From: Tubulanus polymorphus
Taxonomy: Eukaryota > Nemertea > Palaeonemertea > Tubulaniformes > Tubulanidae
Reading direction: 5' to 3'
DNA length: 64,000 nucleotides
Assembly: GCF_964204645.1 (NCBI RefSeq)
Contig: NC_134027.1
Span: 19,890,485-19,954,484 of the forward strand
In this document: positions 24,416-37,213 of the stretch, piece after piece
How the letters are laid out: each line of letters begins with the position of its first letter
Position numbering within the stretch: the stretch's first letter is position 1
Made by a program: the position numbers and the translations under genes
The notes under the pieces: model-generated
The model's database searches: none
What the model saw: only the letters and a program-made list of their open reading frames with translations
Told to the model about the DNA's origin: nothing

Positions 24416-26734
24416 CATCCTTATTACCGAGATGAAGTATTTTACCGAGATGAACCGAGATCAACCGAGATGAAATGAAATATAACATATTTATATATTC
24501 CTAATCGATTTTAACAATTGAAATCATATTATATTAGTAATAAATGCCTGCTGGAGTCATATTTTACATATTTTGTTGGATATTTTTGTAGAAAAATAAC
24601 TTAACTTTACCGAGATGAGATCGTCGATCAATCAAATTCAATGAAATTTTATTGCTAACCGAGTTTACGTATTTGAAGCCAAAGTCAATTCAGTACATTG
24701 CCATTGGCTAATTTTAAGATATCTTCAGAAACAGCGTTTTAGCTTAGATAGTTTTACAGGTACTATTTATAGTGCTTAGTTCGATGGGAGTCCCTATTAT
24801 GACATCATCGCTTTTCTGCTGGCATACATTTGTATATTTGCGCCGAAAAATTAATCTCATTGATCCATTCCAGGCTTCAAGAAAGAATTAAATATAAATG
24901 TACGGGTTTCCGATGGCAAATGTATTTGAATTCTGTTCTTTCTGTATACCTGTATTCTATGTAATAAATATATACATACATGTATCCCAAATTGTTTCGA
25001 AAATGTTTGTTTTATTTTGAAATGAATCTAGATACAGCTGTATTGATTTTGAGTGTTGTAACGTCATCGGCCACCAATTCATTCAATCACTACCCATCAC
25101 AAGTCCAATTAGCTGGGAGGCATCATAATTACCTTCAATTAACCAACATCATATGCAGTCCAATATATCCCTCAACCATTCTATGCTTTATTAGGCAAGA
25201 TAAGACCATGGGCAAAACTTAAAACTAGATTTTTGATACACTAGTTTATACATCCATGATTGATTTGTCTTATGAGAACGATAATTATAATAACAATTTT
25301 ATTTTTATTTTTAACATATAATATTTACACATCCGTTCACCTCAGCAAATTAATTATTTTATTCCGAAAAAAAGTACCGTGTAGACACTAGGGAAAACGT
25401 CTAAGCGGGTGGGGGAATCCTCATTTATAACAAGTGGACTGCCAATAATGGCTTAATAGTTTATGATTATAAAACTAGCTACGCCAAAAACGGCGGAATA
25501 CGCCAGAAATGGCGAATGTTTTTATGTGTACCCATGGCAACGTTTAATTGAAAACTTTATAATAGTTTTTAAAACTAGTTCCCAAATTTATTAAATTAAC
25601 AAAAATCATGATTAATGAACTTGTTTCATGCTGTAGTAGTTTTGAGAGTTTTCCCGGAGTTTTTGGGCTGCATATGACGTAATCATTTAGAAAAACGTGA
25701 ATTTGACCACTTTACCTAGCTCAAAAATTTCCATCCTAGTGTCATATGAAAGCTTATCGTCTGCTCGATATTATGACATAATCGGCAACATGCGCTAATT
25801 TGATCGGAAGTGCGCAAAAAACTTTAAAGCAAAACTCAAAACTTAGTGAGCTGAAACTGGCTGATTAAGCCATAAACGGCTGTAAAAGTTTCAAAACTGA
25901 GTGATCCATAAACGGCTGATTCTGCCGTTATTGGCGGAAAATTCGCGTTTTCAAAGCTGGAAGATCGTATGGATTAACGAAACAACCGCAATATCCAGAA
26001 AGTATAGAATGTTTTGCGCATTTGAAGCCCTCGATCATCAAAATCGGTGAAGGATTTCGTGTCGAACTCAACGTTTTAAATTTCGAAATCGGCAAAAACC
26101 GGCGTCATTGCATTTTCAGTCCAGGCGATTTCGGCCCTAATTTCGCATTCAAAGACATATAATTCACGAACTATTCATCGGAAATTGACGGGATTAGTTT
26201 CGTTAGAAGCAGGAAGGTATTAGCTTTCATATCATGCCTGGATTATCAAAATCGGATGAAAAATAACAAAAAAGTAAGCGACTGAAGTTGAGTAGTTTGT
26301 GAGCGTCGTTAGCCCCCTTGTTATTTTATATATACTATATACATTGGATTAACACATTATCGTTTTTACATTACCTACAACTCTGATACGAGCCCCTGTG
26401 GAATAAGCCGTTTTTGGAAAGTGTTCCTGACGGGTCATACTAAACACCATAAGACACCATCAGGAACCGTCAGACACCGTCAGGAAGACCGTCAGACACC
26501 GTCATGAACTCACGGGTTATACTAAACGTGACTGATTAATAAATTGCAAACTGGGTCTGTTCCATATTCCATGTTTTCGTTCCTACGCAGATAGAGAAAC
26601 GTGTTCCTTTAAACTGGACTAATAATAATTGCGAAAGTACCGTGTAGATTGTATGGTTTGTTGGGGTTTTCTCTAATATCTCACATAGAAATCATCGTTT
26701 GAAGTGAAAAAAACGACCATTTTGCTGTCCACCA
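24416..26734. other. AT-rich host DNA, no supported gene
   Basis: No recognisable coding region. Local features only: repeats of the word ACCGAGATGA near 24427-24620; GCCAAAAACGGCGGAATACG-type words and related NCGGC words at 25490-26130; and a short tandem ACACCGTCAGGAA array near 26450-26510. Confidence 0.45.
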
Positions 26735-27375
26735 TAGAATCGGTGGCGCTATTGCACTTTCGTACCCCCCTCCCAAAAGTTTTTATTTCAGCATATTTAT
26801 TATCAGGGAGGTCTGTAGAGTCAAAATAAATTACTTTTGACCAAAAAGAATAATTTTTTCCAAGCCAAAATTCTGATAATTTGGGGCCGATTTCCTCGAT
26901 TCAAACCGACGGGTCGGCCATGTTTCCGCACTAATTACCACCTAAAAACATCTGAATAAATATATCTCAATAAATGGAATTGAATTGACATAATTTCGTT
27001 TTTGGGTACATAACTTTTCTTCATCAGGACATCTTTAAATCAATAGCTTAGTATGAAAATAATGCAATCATACGCGTTATTTTCAGAGATGGTTATGTTT
27101 GAAAACATGGTTTTTGCAAAGTTTTTATGTCATGACATTTCAGTGGAGGGTTAGCAACTTTGATTGACATCCAATATGGCGTTGTTGACGTCGCGAATCG
27201 GCGAATTTACACGCGATTTAGGGCCCAAAATAACAAAATTTTAACCTAGAAAAAGTAAGTTTTTTGGGTCAAAAGTTACTGATTTTGAATCTCTAGACCT
27301 CCCTGATAATAAATATGCTGGAATAAATATTTTTGGGAGGGGGGTACGAAAGTGCAATAGCGCCGAATCGGTAGA
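26735..27375. mobile_element. Element with about 150-bp terminal inverted repeats
   Basis: The left arm begins ATCGGTGGCGCTATTGCACTT and has CGTACCCCCCTCCCAAAA, ATTTATTATCAGGGAGGTCT and CAAAATAAATTACTTTTGAC. The right arm (27220-27375) is the complement, in the order AAAGTTACTGATTTTG, AGACCTCCCTGATAATAAAT, TTTTGGGAGGGGGGTACG and AGTGCAATAGCGCCG. The interior is non-coding. A DNA-transposon-derived element of about 640 bp is likely. Confidence 0.7.
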
Positions 27376-28844
27376 CCTCCATTTTGAGCTATCTCTCGTC
27401 AAAAAAAGGTGATTTCGTAGTGAGATAATTGTCGGAGAGTGGTGGTTAAAGGCTCGTTCGAAGCAGAAAGTCTTCTAGGTTGTATTAAAGCTTATTTCAT
27501 GTGAATCGGTTGAGAATTTTTGGAATTACAGTCGATTGAAGTGGAGAAGTCATTGTCAGATTGAAAATTTGTTGCCACCCTTGTTATTTTATTATACAGT
27601 TGCAGGGATACTGGTACCCCCATCATCATTGGTCTCATCCATTATCAATCGTGACAAGTGCCTGTGACTGGGGCCAACATTTTTGTGAATCAGAGCAATC
27701 ATAAATGGACACGTACCTGTTCTGAGCGAGCGCTAAAGACGGTGGCTGACTAAAATTAAAAACTAATAATCGGGCAAAAGGTTGAAAGCCTGTTTTGGTC
27801 GATGGCGAGTGACGTCACTAGTACAAATTCCGAGCGGTTCGAATCCCACAATACGCCAAAATCACTACGGCCGCTCTGAGCGCACATCGCATTTCAACGT
27901 TGCCGTTCAATAATTGTAAAATAACTAATAATAGTTTAAGTTTTATAAGGGTTAGAAGTACATTGTATTTACTGCTAGTGTATGTATATATCATGTACGG
28001 TTGCGAGAAATCCCTGCCCTGGTTAAACAGTAAGTCCACTAAATCTTTAAATTTTAAGTTGTTTAATGAAACTATTATTGTTTTAAATTGTTAAAACTGC
28101 AAACTATGGTTGTCGAAGATGCACCTTCTTCACATCCTTTGAAATCCTGGATAGCATCGCTATCGGCAAAGACCTTCAGGTCTGTCTTCAACGGCACATC
28201 GCTTTGGAACAAGCGACTACTGTGTTATCAAATCTGAACTAGGTAAAAAAATGTTCCCCAAAAATAAAGACAAGTAAACGGATTAATTTGAGGTTTGAAT
28301 GTTTTTGTTTATTTGTTGGTTCAAATCGAACCCTCGTCATCCTGATCTCCATAAATCTAAGAAAAGTATTCGCACACTTAAAACAATAAAATACGAGCAA
28401 TAAGCAATAACATCAGACTGGAGTAAGTAACTTTACTTAATTCACAGATACAATCCTACACAAAACAATAGCTATTCAGTGGCGGATCCACCCCTCTATT
28501 TTTACCGATGTAGCCGCAAATCTATGCGTTACTGAGTAAAAACCGAATGAAATCTTTCTATTAAGTAATGCTCAGAATGCACCTGCTTGCATCTATTTTT
28601 CCAAAAAATTTTTAGGGAGGGTCTTCGCGTTATCGGTGCTTGCTCTGGAATGGCTTACAGCCATCTGTTGTTGCTTTCATTTGCCCCCCCCCCTTCAAAA
28701 TGCTGGATCCGCCCCTGAGTGCAGACAAAATGATCGACAAAGACATACAGAACTCTAAAACAACAGTTAACAATTTAAGCAACGATAGACAAAACAGATA
28801 GCTGATTACTTTACAAACCTGTTGTCAGAACCTTAATTATTTTT

Positions 28845-29890
28845 ACATGTACATACAGAGGACTGTTAACAATTCAACCAATGAAATTGCGATAGAGATA
28901 CAGAACATACAGCTTTAACAGTAAACAATGCAACCAATGAATTGCGATTAACTAAGACCTACGAGCAATTATCAAGTTTGATAATTGCTCGTAGCTAAGA
29001 CATACAGGACAAACAGGACTAACTTAATTGCGATAGACATACAGGACATACAGGATTAACAGTAGACAATTCAACCAACGAATTGCGATTAACTAAGACA
29101 TACAGGACTAAACCACAGGACATACAGGACTAACAGTAGACAATTCAACAACCAATGAATTGCGATTAACTAAGACATACAGGACATACAGGACTAACTT
29201 AATTGCGATAGACATACAGGACTAACAGTAAACAATGCAACCAATGAATTGCGATTAAGTAAGACATACAGGACATACAGGACTAACAGTAGACAATTCA
29301 ACAACCAATGAATTGCGATTAACTAAGACATACAGGACATACAGGACTAACTTAATTGCGATAGACATACAGGACTAACAGTAAACAATGCAACCAATGA
29401 ATTGCGATCGCGATCACAAAGACATACAGGACAAAACCACAGGACATACAGGACTAACAGTAGACAATTCAACCAATGAATTGCGATTAACTAAGACATA
29501 CAGGACTAAACCACAGGACATACAGGACTAACTTAATTGCGATAGACATACAGAATATACAGGACTAACAGTAAACAATGCAACCAATGAATTGCGATTA
29601 ACTAAGACATACAGGACATACAGGACTAACAGTAGACAATGCAATCAATGAATTGCGATTAACTAAGACATACAGGACATACAGGACTAACAGCAGACAA
29701 TTCAACCAATGAATTGCGATTAACTAAGACATACAGGACATACAGGACTAACTTAATTGCGATAGACATACAGGATTAACAGTAAACAATGCAACCAATG
29801 AATTGCGATTGCGATCACAAAGACATACAGGACAAACAGGAATAAACCACAGTAAATTGCGATAAAAAAGACATACAGGACTAACTGCAG
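28845..29890 (+). repeat. Minisatellite inside the Mutator-like element
   Basis: About one kilobase of repeats combining ACATACAGGACTAACAGTAG, CAATTCAACCAATGAATTGC, GATTAACTAAG and ACTTAATTGCGATAG words in varying order. It reads as several alternating unit variants, not one uniform period. No coding frame runs through it. Confidence 0.85.
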
Positions 29891-30631
29891 TAAATATATA
29901 GGGCCTTAGGAATGCAAAATACATTCATTTTGTCGAATTTAAACATTCCACAACTTATTTCATTATGTCATTTCCAGTTTTCAAAGGGAATTTTCTTAAC
30001 TTCAGATGCCTCGAGGACATAAACATATAGAAAGATCTGTCCCAAAAAAATGTCAAGTGTCTTTCATAGTGCAATGGGCCCTGGTTTCCACGTTTATATA
30101 TCACATATAAAATTCTACAGAAACAATCAATGAATAAGTGAAAATTTACGAATAACAAACAAGACATTCAAGCAGTTGAGTAAGTTAAAATGGGACCAAT
30201 CTATATATATTATATATGGATTATACAAGGACAGCCTTGAACCGAGGTTGATGTGTCCATACACTCTCTGAACATGCATGTATGTATACTGCTGCCAATT
30301 GATGATAAGTCAAGGATGTTGAAGTTCTAGACATGGTCAGAATCATCCAGAGACATCGGCACGCATCACAATAACTGATGATTTTGCAGTAACCTGTAAC
30401 ATAAAAAATCAAGCGGTAATCTATTCACAAAATATATTTTCCTGAAAGAAAAAACCTGAAATAGAGCACTATAAACACCAGTGCATATACATCGCTTCTT
30501 AACCTTATATGTAATCGAGTAAATATATAGGTGACTAAGTGACGGCTTCTACGTTCACCATGGGAAATGAAAATATTTCTAACGTCAGGGATTCATTCGA
30601 AACCCGATCAATAATATTCAATACAAACTAT

Positions 30632-32963
30632 TTAGGAAATCGGGTCACAATGAAAACAAAACCACCTGATATGTTCAGGAGGAGCCTCATTGATTGGAGC
30701 ACATTTCCAATGATACCATCTATGGCAATTATCACATTCAATTGAGAATGTGGACTTTTTCTTAGGATTAGCATTGCAGTTTTTGTGGCAGACAGGGCAG
30801 GTTTCAGCAACTAACTGAGGAGGGGTTTTTTCAACTTTTGATGGCAAAAGATTATCTAGTTTCAATTTTGCTAGGTTTTGGAGGCCTGCATTTCCAGGTT
30901 GATCTATAAGAATTTCTAATTCTTTTTCAGTATTGGAATTATTGATTTCTGTAATAGGAGAACTGTTGAGATAATCATCTCTATTATTATAATCGATTAC
31001 AATAGATTTTTTCTTATGATGATTATGTTCAATACGAATGTGCTTTTGAAGGAATGTTTCACTTGCATATGAATTAATAACCCCATCTGCCCAACAAATA
31101 GCACATGAGATAGGTTTCAAAGATGAATGAGAAGTGGATATGTGCCTATCTAGTTCCCTGCGACATGAACAAAGATATGGAGGATTTATTTTGTCTTTAA
31201 TACAAAAGGAACAGACAATACTTTTTTCAAATAAAACAGACTTCGAGTCATTTTTAACAACTGGTTATGACTTAATATCTTTTGGTTTGGTATCTTTTGA
31301 TTTTTTCGGTAAGGATGATTTATTCTGACTTAAAATATCTGCTGAAAATTCGATATCATTGCCAGGATCTGGATCAGTGGAGTCTATGGTTTCAATTTCT
31401 GATATTTTAGCTTTTTTAACCTAGTTTCATAGCAGCATTTTCAACCATAGCAGAAAAGGATACACCTCTGTTAGCAGGTCTAATTATCTTTCGCCCTCCG
31501 TGTCTTGCATTCTCAGCATCTTTAGGCATTGTAACCTTAGGGCAGTAAGGGTCTATCACTTCAAGTTCAGGAAGGTTTATGGCAACCTGATTGTCCTTGA
31601 TTGGACCCTCAGCACGCCTATGAGCCATATTGTGAGGTTGTCGTTTGGCAGGTCGTCCGCTTATTAACTTAATTCCACAGTGGCTTTCATTATGTAAAAT
31701 ACTTAGAATGTGCCCTTTCCGAGCAGCATTGATATCATTCGAGCTAGCAATGTGGGAATGATCTTTTAACTTATCAATGAGGGTAGATGAAACAGAACTA
31801 TTTTGTCGAGTAAAATTGTAAGTTGGCAGAGGCTCCACAATGTGGAATTTATATGCATCAATTAAAGCCTTCGTTGTGGTTATATTGTTTTTTTGGGCAA
31901 AACAGGCAAAAAGATGTTTGCAAAAATATGGTTGTCCAATCATTATAAAAGCTTCACAAGTACATATACCTAGTTTCAAATTGATTAAATGGCAATTACC
32001 ATCTACGTATGAAAGACAATTTTCAGGAACGATTGTAATAACGTAATTGAATAAGATACGACTGGATATTGAATCTAAATTTCCTATGTACCTTCGGCAT
32101 TTTTTTGAAATGTCATATGAATGTTCCTCGGATATTGATACTTTATCGGGGAATCTTTCTTCTAAAACATCAAGCTGATTGAATGTATATTGAGTATCAC
32201 CATTGAAAAATTCTACGTACATTTCATCTTCATCTTTCAATAGCAGTAGTTCCATTATCCTGTTATTTATGAACTGATTTCCCTTACGGCTGGGGTGTAA
32301 CAAGTCAGTCCTAGATCACAAAATTTAGAAAAAAACAAGTTAGTTTAAATCGCGAAAAAATGCACATAACCTACTGGGCTTATTAAAATTAAACGATTAC
32401 TTACGGTGAAAGGAGATCTCTTGAGAAGTGAAAATCAACGAACTTTACACCAAGTGTAAAGCATTCGCGGTGCAGCATTTCATTGTAATGAAATATCTTT
32501 GTGTCAGCATCGAAACTTTAAAAAAGAAAGAAATTTAAAAATCATAACATCGATCATAAATATAGTATTTCAAGAAAAATCTATTCTTGATACTTACTCA
32601 TCACATCGAGGAAAAAGAGCTGGTACAATGATGGTCCCAGTACATTTATAGAGCAACAATCGAATTAATTCAACGTGTCTTCGCAGAACAATCTCAAGCG
32701 GGACATCACGCGTCATATTATTTGTTCCAACATGGACGATTAGTTGTTCCACATTCAGCATCTTCACTTTTTCAATTCTGTAATATACAACTAATCAGTA
32801 ACCCAATGAAAATGAACAATATAAATCAGTACTGAACCGAGAAATTACCTTCCATCAATGTTTCAATGGTTCCTCCGGGGCACACGATCCTTGTCCATTC
32901 AAATAAGCCTACACCATCTAGCCCAGCATACTTTAAAATGCTGTCTGCTACGAGACCAATACG
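30632..32963 (-). pseudogene. Transposon gene: SGNH-like, SWIM, C2H2-like and PHD domains
   Basis: Exons inferred from GT-AG sites are 32963-32849, 32777-32598, 32515-32405 and a terminal exon from 32310. Exons 1-3 encode an SGNH-hydrolase-like region: LVADSIL where the catalytic Ser motif lies, PGGTIETL, LIVHVGTNN (block III), and DLLHPSRKGN bearing the expected Asp-x-x-His. The terminal exon has a SWIM finger (CTCEAF...CKH, about 31950-32000), two C2H2-like fingers, and a PHD finger ending at 30632 (CPVCHKNC, ECDNCHRWYHWKC, WFCFHC). There is a one-base frame change near 31416 and a stop near 31262. Exons 1 and 2 do not join in phase. SWIM domains are common in MULE transposases, whereas esterase plus PHD is known from LINE ORF1 proteins. 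An ATG at 34474 could begin an upstream exon. Either a decaying gene or one with sequencing errors. Confidence 0.65.
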
Positions 32964-34637
32964 CTACAAAAAAGATTATTTGTCAGTCTCAGGCCAATAT
33001 CACAGGGAGGTGTGAGAGAGCACACTGGTTACTGTAAGACCCTACTATATGCAAAAGAAGTGACACATATATGTATATCAATGTGATAGAATTGATTGAA
33101 AAAATTGTGCATAATAGTAGCTAGTGCCCAAAAATAGAACACAGTGTTATTGAAGTGAAAATTTCTAAAATCCTCTGAAGCGGTGCTTATTTGGTAGCTA
33201 CATGGGTATTCTAATTGAATAAGCATAAAGATAAGCGTGCACACACAGTAGCCTATGCATAAACAAGGGCCAGTTTCACCTTCACCTAAAAGTCCTGCGG
33301 TGTAAAGACTAACTTGTTCACCTAAACCACCTCTACCAGGCTGTGGAAGGCCTAACATCAGGCACTAAATTAAAAGATTCCTCTAAATCAAATTATCTAT
33401 AAACATCCTCTTAATTGCTGGCAGACTGATTCAGGGAGGGGTGCAGCCCAAAATAGGGCATAGGTATCAGTATCATATATAATTAAAAATCAAAAGGGCA
33501 CCAGATCATCAGAAAACATAATACCTATATTTTGGAAGTAGGCCTACAGAGAACATGTTTTGGAATATAAGCTTTTTAAAAATACTTGTTGATATTTTTA
33601 ATTTTCCCTTTAAATTTCAGTGCAACTTAAAAGTTTTAAGGGGTGTACACCCCTGTATACTCTCCTGATCTGCCCCTGAATTGCCACTTAACAAAATTTC
33701 TCAGCTTAATTGTTGGCTAACTAGCTCAGTGAAACTGGGACCAGACCTAATGCATACACCCTCAGTGGCCAGGGCCAGGATTAAACAGTTAGGCTACGTA
33801 TATAAATAAAGGAATGAAAAGTACTTATCCTGAAATTGGTTAGGCTATCTATCTGCAACAAGAAATACATTTTCATTGACTCTGAATACAGGGAACTACC
33901 ATTCTTCTGTTTCGATGCCTTAAAATTTATTGTTTATTTTTTGTTGCTGGATTTGGAATGGTTGTTGGAATATTTAAGGCCTAGTAGGTGGTGACTGTGT
34001 ACGGGCAACATAGGCCTATACCCAGTGGCATGGCAATGGCATGCCACTGGGTACCCACTACTGCACTATAGTATACTGCCTACGGCTACTGCGACTGGTG
34101 GTTCGGTTGGCAGAAATTACTTGTTAACATGGGGGGGGGGGAGGGGGGAAGTAAGCGTGGATGAAGACAAATTAATTTAGCCGAGTAAGTAGCAAGTAAA
34201 GTAGTGGCAGTACAGTAGGCCTAGCGACAATGTGAGTGTGGTGGTAACGTGGCCGTGGTGGCAATAACAAGACTCCAAAACTGGCAAAAGCCAAAATTAA
34301 AAAGCCCTGCCGCCGCGCGGTCGCGACGCCTCGCCTGCACCACCGTGCACGATGCTCGCGGCGTTCACCAGTGTTACCCAGTGAGTTTTTTATAATCTTG
34401 CAATCTACCTCTTTTTTCAAACCAATATACCCACCAACTGGTCCGGAGACAAGCTTAACACGTTCGGAAAACATGATTCACAATCTTTTAATCAACAGCC
34501 AGCAAGAATACACTTGACAGCAAATTCAAATTCAGCGGTTAACCGTCAAAAGTGAGTTGTTTAGCTGTGGGAGTAACAAAAAGGCGATCTTGATGACGTC
34601 ACTAGCCATCGACCAAAACAGGCTTTCAACCTTTTGC

Positions 34638-36291
34638 AATAATCGGAGAGCGAAACTAACTTCCGGGTTCCCCTTATGGTGTAATGTACCGTGTCAAAAC
34701 CACAAATTTCAATCTGAGGTCGATTCAATTAAAATCTAGTATATTTGATCGAAACGATCGTAAACATTCAAACCAGCTGATATACCAACGAATTGAGTTT
34801 TTTTGCGCAAAGATTTAGGAGCAAAAAACGACCTTAGTAACAAAATAACTGTATAAATCAGCGCTAGGCGCTAGTCAGTAACCTGACTGTGGTTTAGTTT
34901 CACGATCGGATATTTTCACAAACCACAGTCAGGAATGGGAAGGTCATTTTTGTATGAAATCTTCGTCAGCCAATTTGACTGACGAGTTATTTGCCTGGCA
35001 TTTCATTGTCTCTTAAGATATCTGTCTCATTTTTGTTGTAATCGACGCACAACAGATTCGTAGTTTGTCTGATACCTATAACACCTCACCTGACGATCTT
35101 AATCCATGTGCAAATCGGCCGTAAAGTGAGAGTAAATTTCCGTCCAGTCAACAGCTGCCATTTTGAAAATTACTGGAGGTGCTGGCACCTGTGGACTGAG
35201 GCCAGGACAACAGCACAAACTAACAAAGCGAAACGACGAAATTTAAAAAAATTAAAAAATCAACACTTATTCACATTTTTCTTTTACCAGAAACTTATTA
35301 TTTCATTATTTATTATGGAAAACACGAAGACTTGAAATAAAAGTTGGAAAACCATCAAAAATAAAAATTGTCGTTTCGTCTTGGAAGTTTTATATAAATC
35401 CTTGTAGGTCCCCTTGTCTTATCATGCCACATGTGCAATACAGAGAAATGGCGGCCAATGGCGAAATTTGTGGAGAAATTAATTAATTTCTCAAAATAAT
35501 GTTGATTAATCACTCGAAACATACATAAAATTGGATTATTTCGAAAGGTACCTGTGTTAGTTTGTGAATTAAGCCATTAATTGTGGACTGAAGTGAATAG
35601 AAAGTATATTTTTGAAGTGTTACTTTTTTCAACCGTGTTTTGGTCCTTGTCATCCCTAACGTTGGTATAAGCCCATCCGATTATAAAAAGCTTACCACCA
35701 ACGATTAGGTAACTAACTACGCTAGGCGCTAGCTAATAATAATATAAGGTATTCGAAGTCAAGAAGAAAGGCCGGGCCGGGCCTAAAGCCCTAGTCTAGT
35801 ACTAGCCGTTGGTTCCTGAAACAGTTGTAGGGAACCGTAACAACGACTGGTATTCAGACTAGGCCGGGCCGTGTGTAACGCCTAACGGATTCCGTGGACA
35901 CGGTAACCAAAATAGCTTCTCGGTCATATTTGGATTTCGCGGGTGACAAGCAACTCCTGCGCAGCTGTGCTTGCCCCGCCTCCGCCCCACTTGGGCCTCA
36001 CACGGCCCGTATCCTCTCGGAGCGTCCCTAATCTCTTCGTGCCTCATTGGCGGCTACGTCCGGGTCCGCCCGTCCTCCTCTTGGAGGCGAGTAATTCAGC
36101 TGGAACCCTCTGCCGGTTAAAATATCGGTAGCGTGACTCCGGCCTCTCTTCAGCTAACCGGATTCCTCGTGCCCTTATTAAAAGCTATGACTCTGACTCT
36201 CTTCCTCACTCCAAACGTCCACGACAACTCGAACGGCATTCTTAATTTGAAATAGTAAATGTGTACATTGCAGACGGATTAAATCCGGCGT
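34638..36291. other. Host DNA between the Mutator-like and Ty3 elements
   Basis: No supported gene. Open frames at 35108-35335 and around 35859-36131 lack family motifs and overlap on both strands. The GC content rises from about 35.8 kb onwards. Confidence 0.45.
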
Positions 36292-37213
36292 TGTACCTCA
36301 CGATAATTTCTAAATATACATTATTATTATATATATGATCACGGTCGTTCTACATCTTAACTATTTACACTAAGCTCCCGGTCAACGAATCCGCGGGTTC
36401 CGGGGACAACCACGTCCGCCGGGGACAACGTCGACCGCGGGCCGGACATCAATAAGCAACGAACCCGGGGACAATGTCCGGGCGGCAAATAACCTATTTA
36501 CAAGTTCTATCGCAAGGCGAGCATGCGCGGACGATGGTTCTTACATTTTGACTTAGCTGGAAAGCGTAACTGATATCGACCTAGCGTTCTATTCTGGTGG
36601 CGCTTGAAGTAGCCCGGACAGTCTGAGTGAACGGTTTGTTCTTGCATCTCGCGCTCCGCGTGCCTTTTATAACCCGCGATTGTCCCCGCCGCGCTCTCAT
36701 TGGCTGGAACAAAAGCCCAGGGACACGCGTGATTGGTTACGCGTGTCACGTGACTTCGAGGTTGGCTGAGTTCCAGCGAAAATGAACGGAGGCGGGCAAC
36801 AGCACGCCAGCTGCAAAAGGTCACGGCGGACACGAGAAGATACGTTAAGAATAGTTAAAATATATATAAATATCACAAAGGTAATAGTATAATATACATG
36901 AGCGACAAATGTTCTTAAGTAAAAACGAGTATGAAAGGGTTCGAACCCCGCACTCAGAAGATATACGTAATAATTACAAATCCAATTCAACCAGAAGGGT
37001 TAAAATGAATCAACGCGGACCCAGAACAACCAGTCGCGAAACATCGACCAATGTACAAAACACGGACATTGATAAAATGATACAGCACGGTCTCGCCGAA
37101 TAAATACAGCTAAAAGACATTAAGCAGGATAATATACAAAGATAGGAGCAGAGCGGTGAATTCCGGGAGAAGCTGATTTTTAATGTACGGCGAAATCCGC
37201 TAGTTTCGCTACA
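36292..37213 (-). repeat. Probable 3' long terminal repeat of a Ty3/Gypsy element
   Basis: Read on the minus strand, a purine tract GGAAGGGGGTGA (37225-37214) is followed at 37213 by TGTAGCGAAACTAGC, the usual polypurine-tract/LTR junction. Within the next 600 bp come inverted CCAAT boxes and a TATAAAAG box (about 36664-36671), a promoter arrangement suited to a U3 region. TGTA at the start and TACA at 36292 would give matching LTR ends of 922 bp, but the outer boundary is a guess because the other LTR is outside the window. Confidence 0.45.

Larger units (their letters stand above)
27774..34637 (-). mobile_element. Mutator-like DNA transposon with 9-bp target duplication
   Basis: The element is 6,864 bp. 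Its left end starts GCAAAAGGTTGAAAGCCTGT and the right end, read inward from 34637, is identical. The inverted repeat runs 43 bp with one mismatch. The flanking direct repeat AATAATCGG is perfect (27765-27773 and 34638-34646). A 9-bp duplication plus an encoded SWIM zinc finger (30632-32312) fits MULE-type transposons. I did not find a transposase catalytic domain, so it may be a non-autonomous or gene-carrying member, or the domain may lie in exons I missed between 33.0 and 34.5 kb. The interior also holds a minisatellite. Confidence 0.75.

Noticed and set aside
27836-27846. tRNA-like B box (GGTTCGAATCC), also near 20497 and 36938
   Set aside because: No matching A box or cloverleaf arms at the right distance; chance or an old SINE trace at most.
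28105-28270. Short plus-strand frame followed by AATAAA inside the Mutator-like element
   Set aside because: Only 44 codons, with no motif and no visible splice partner; not enough to call a gene.
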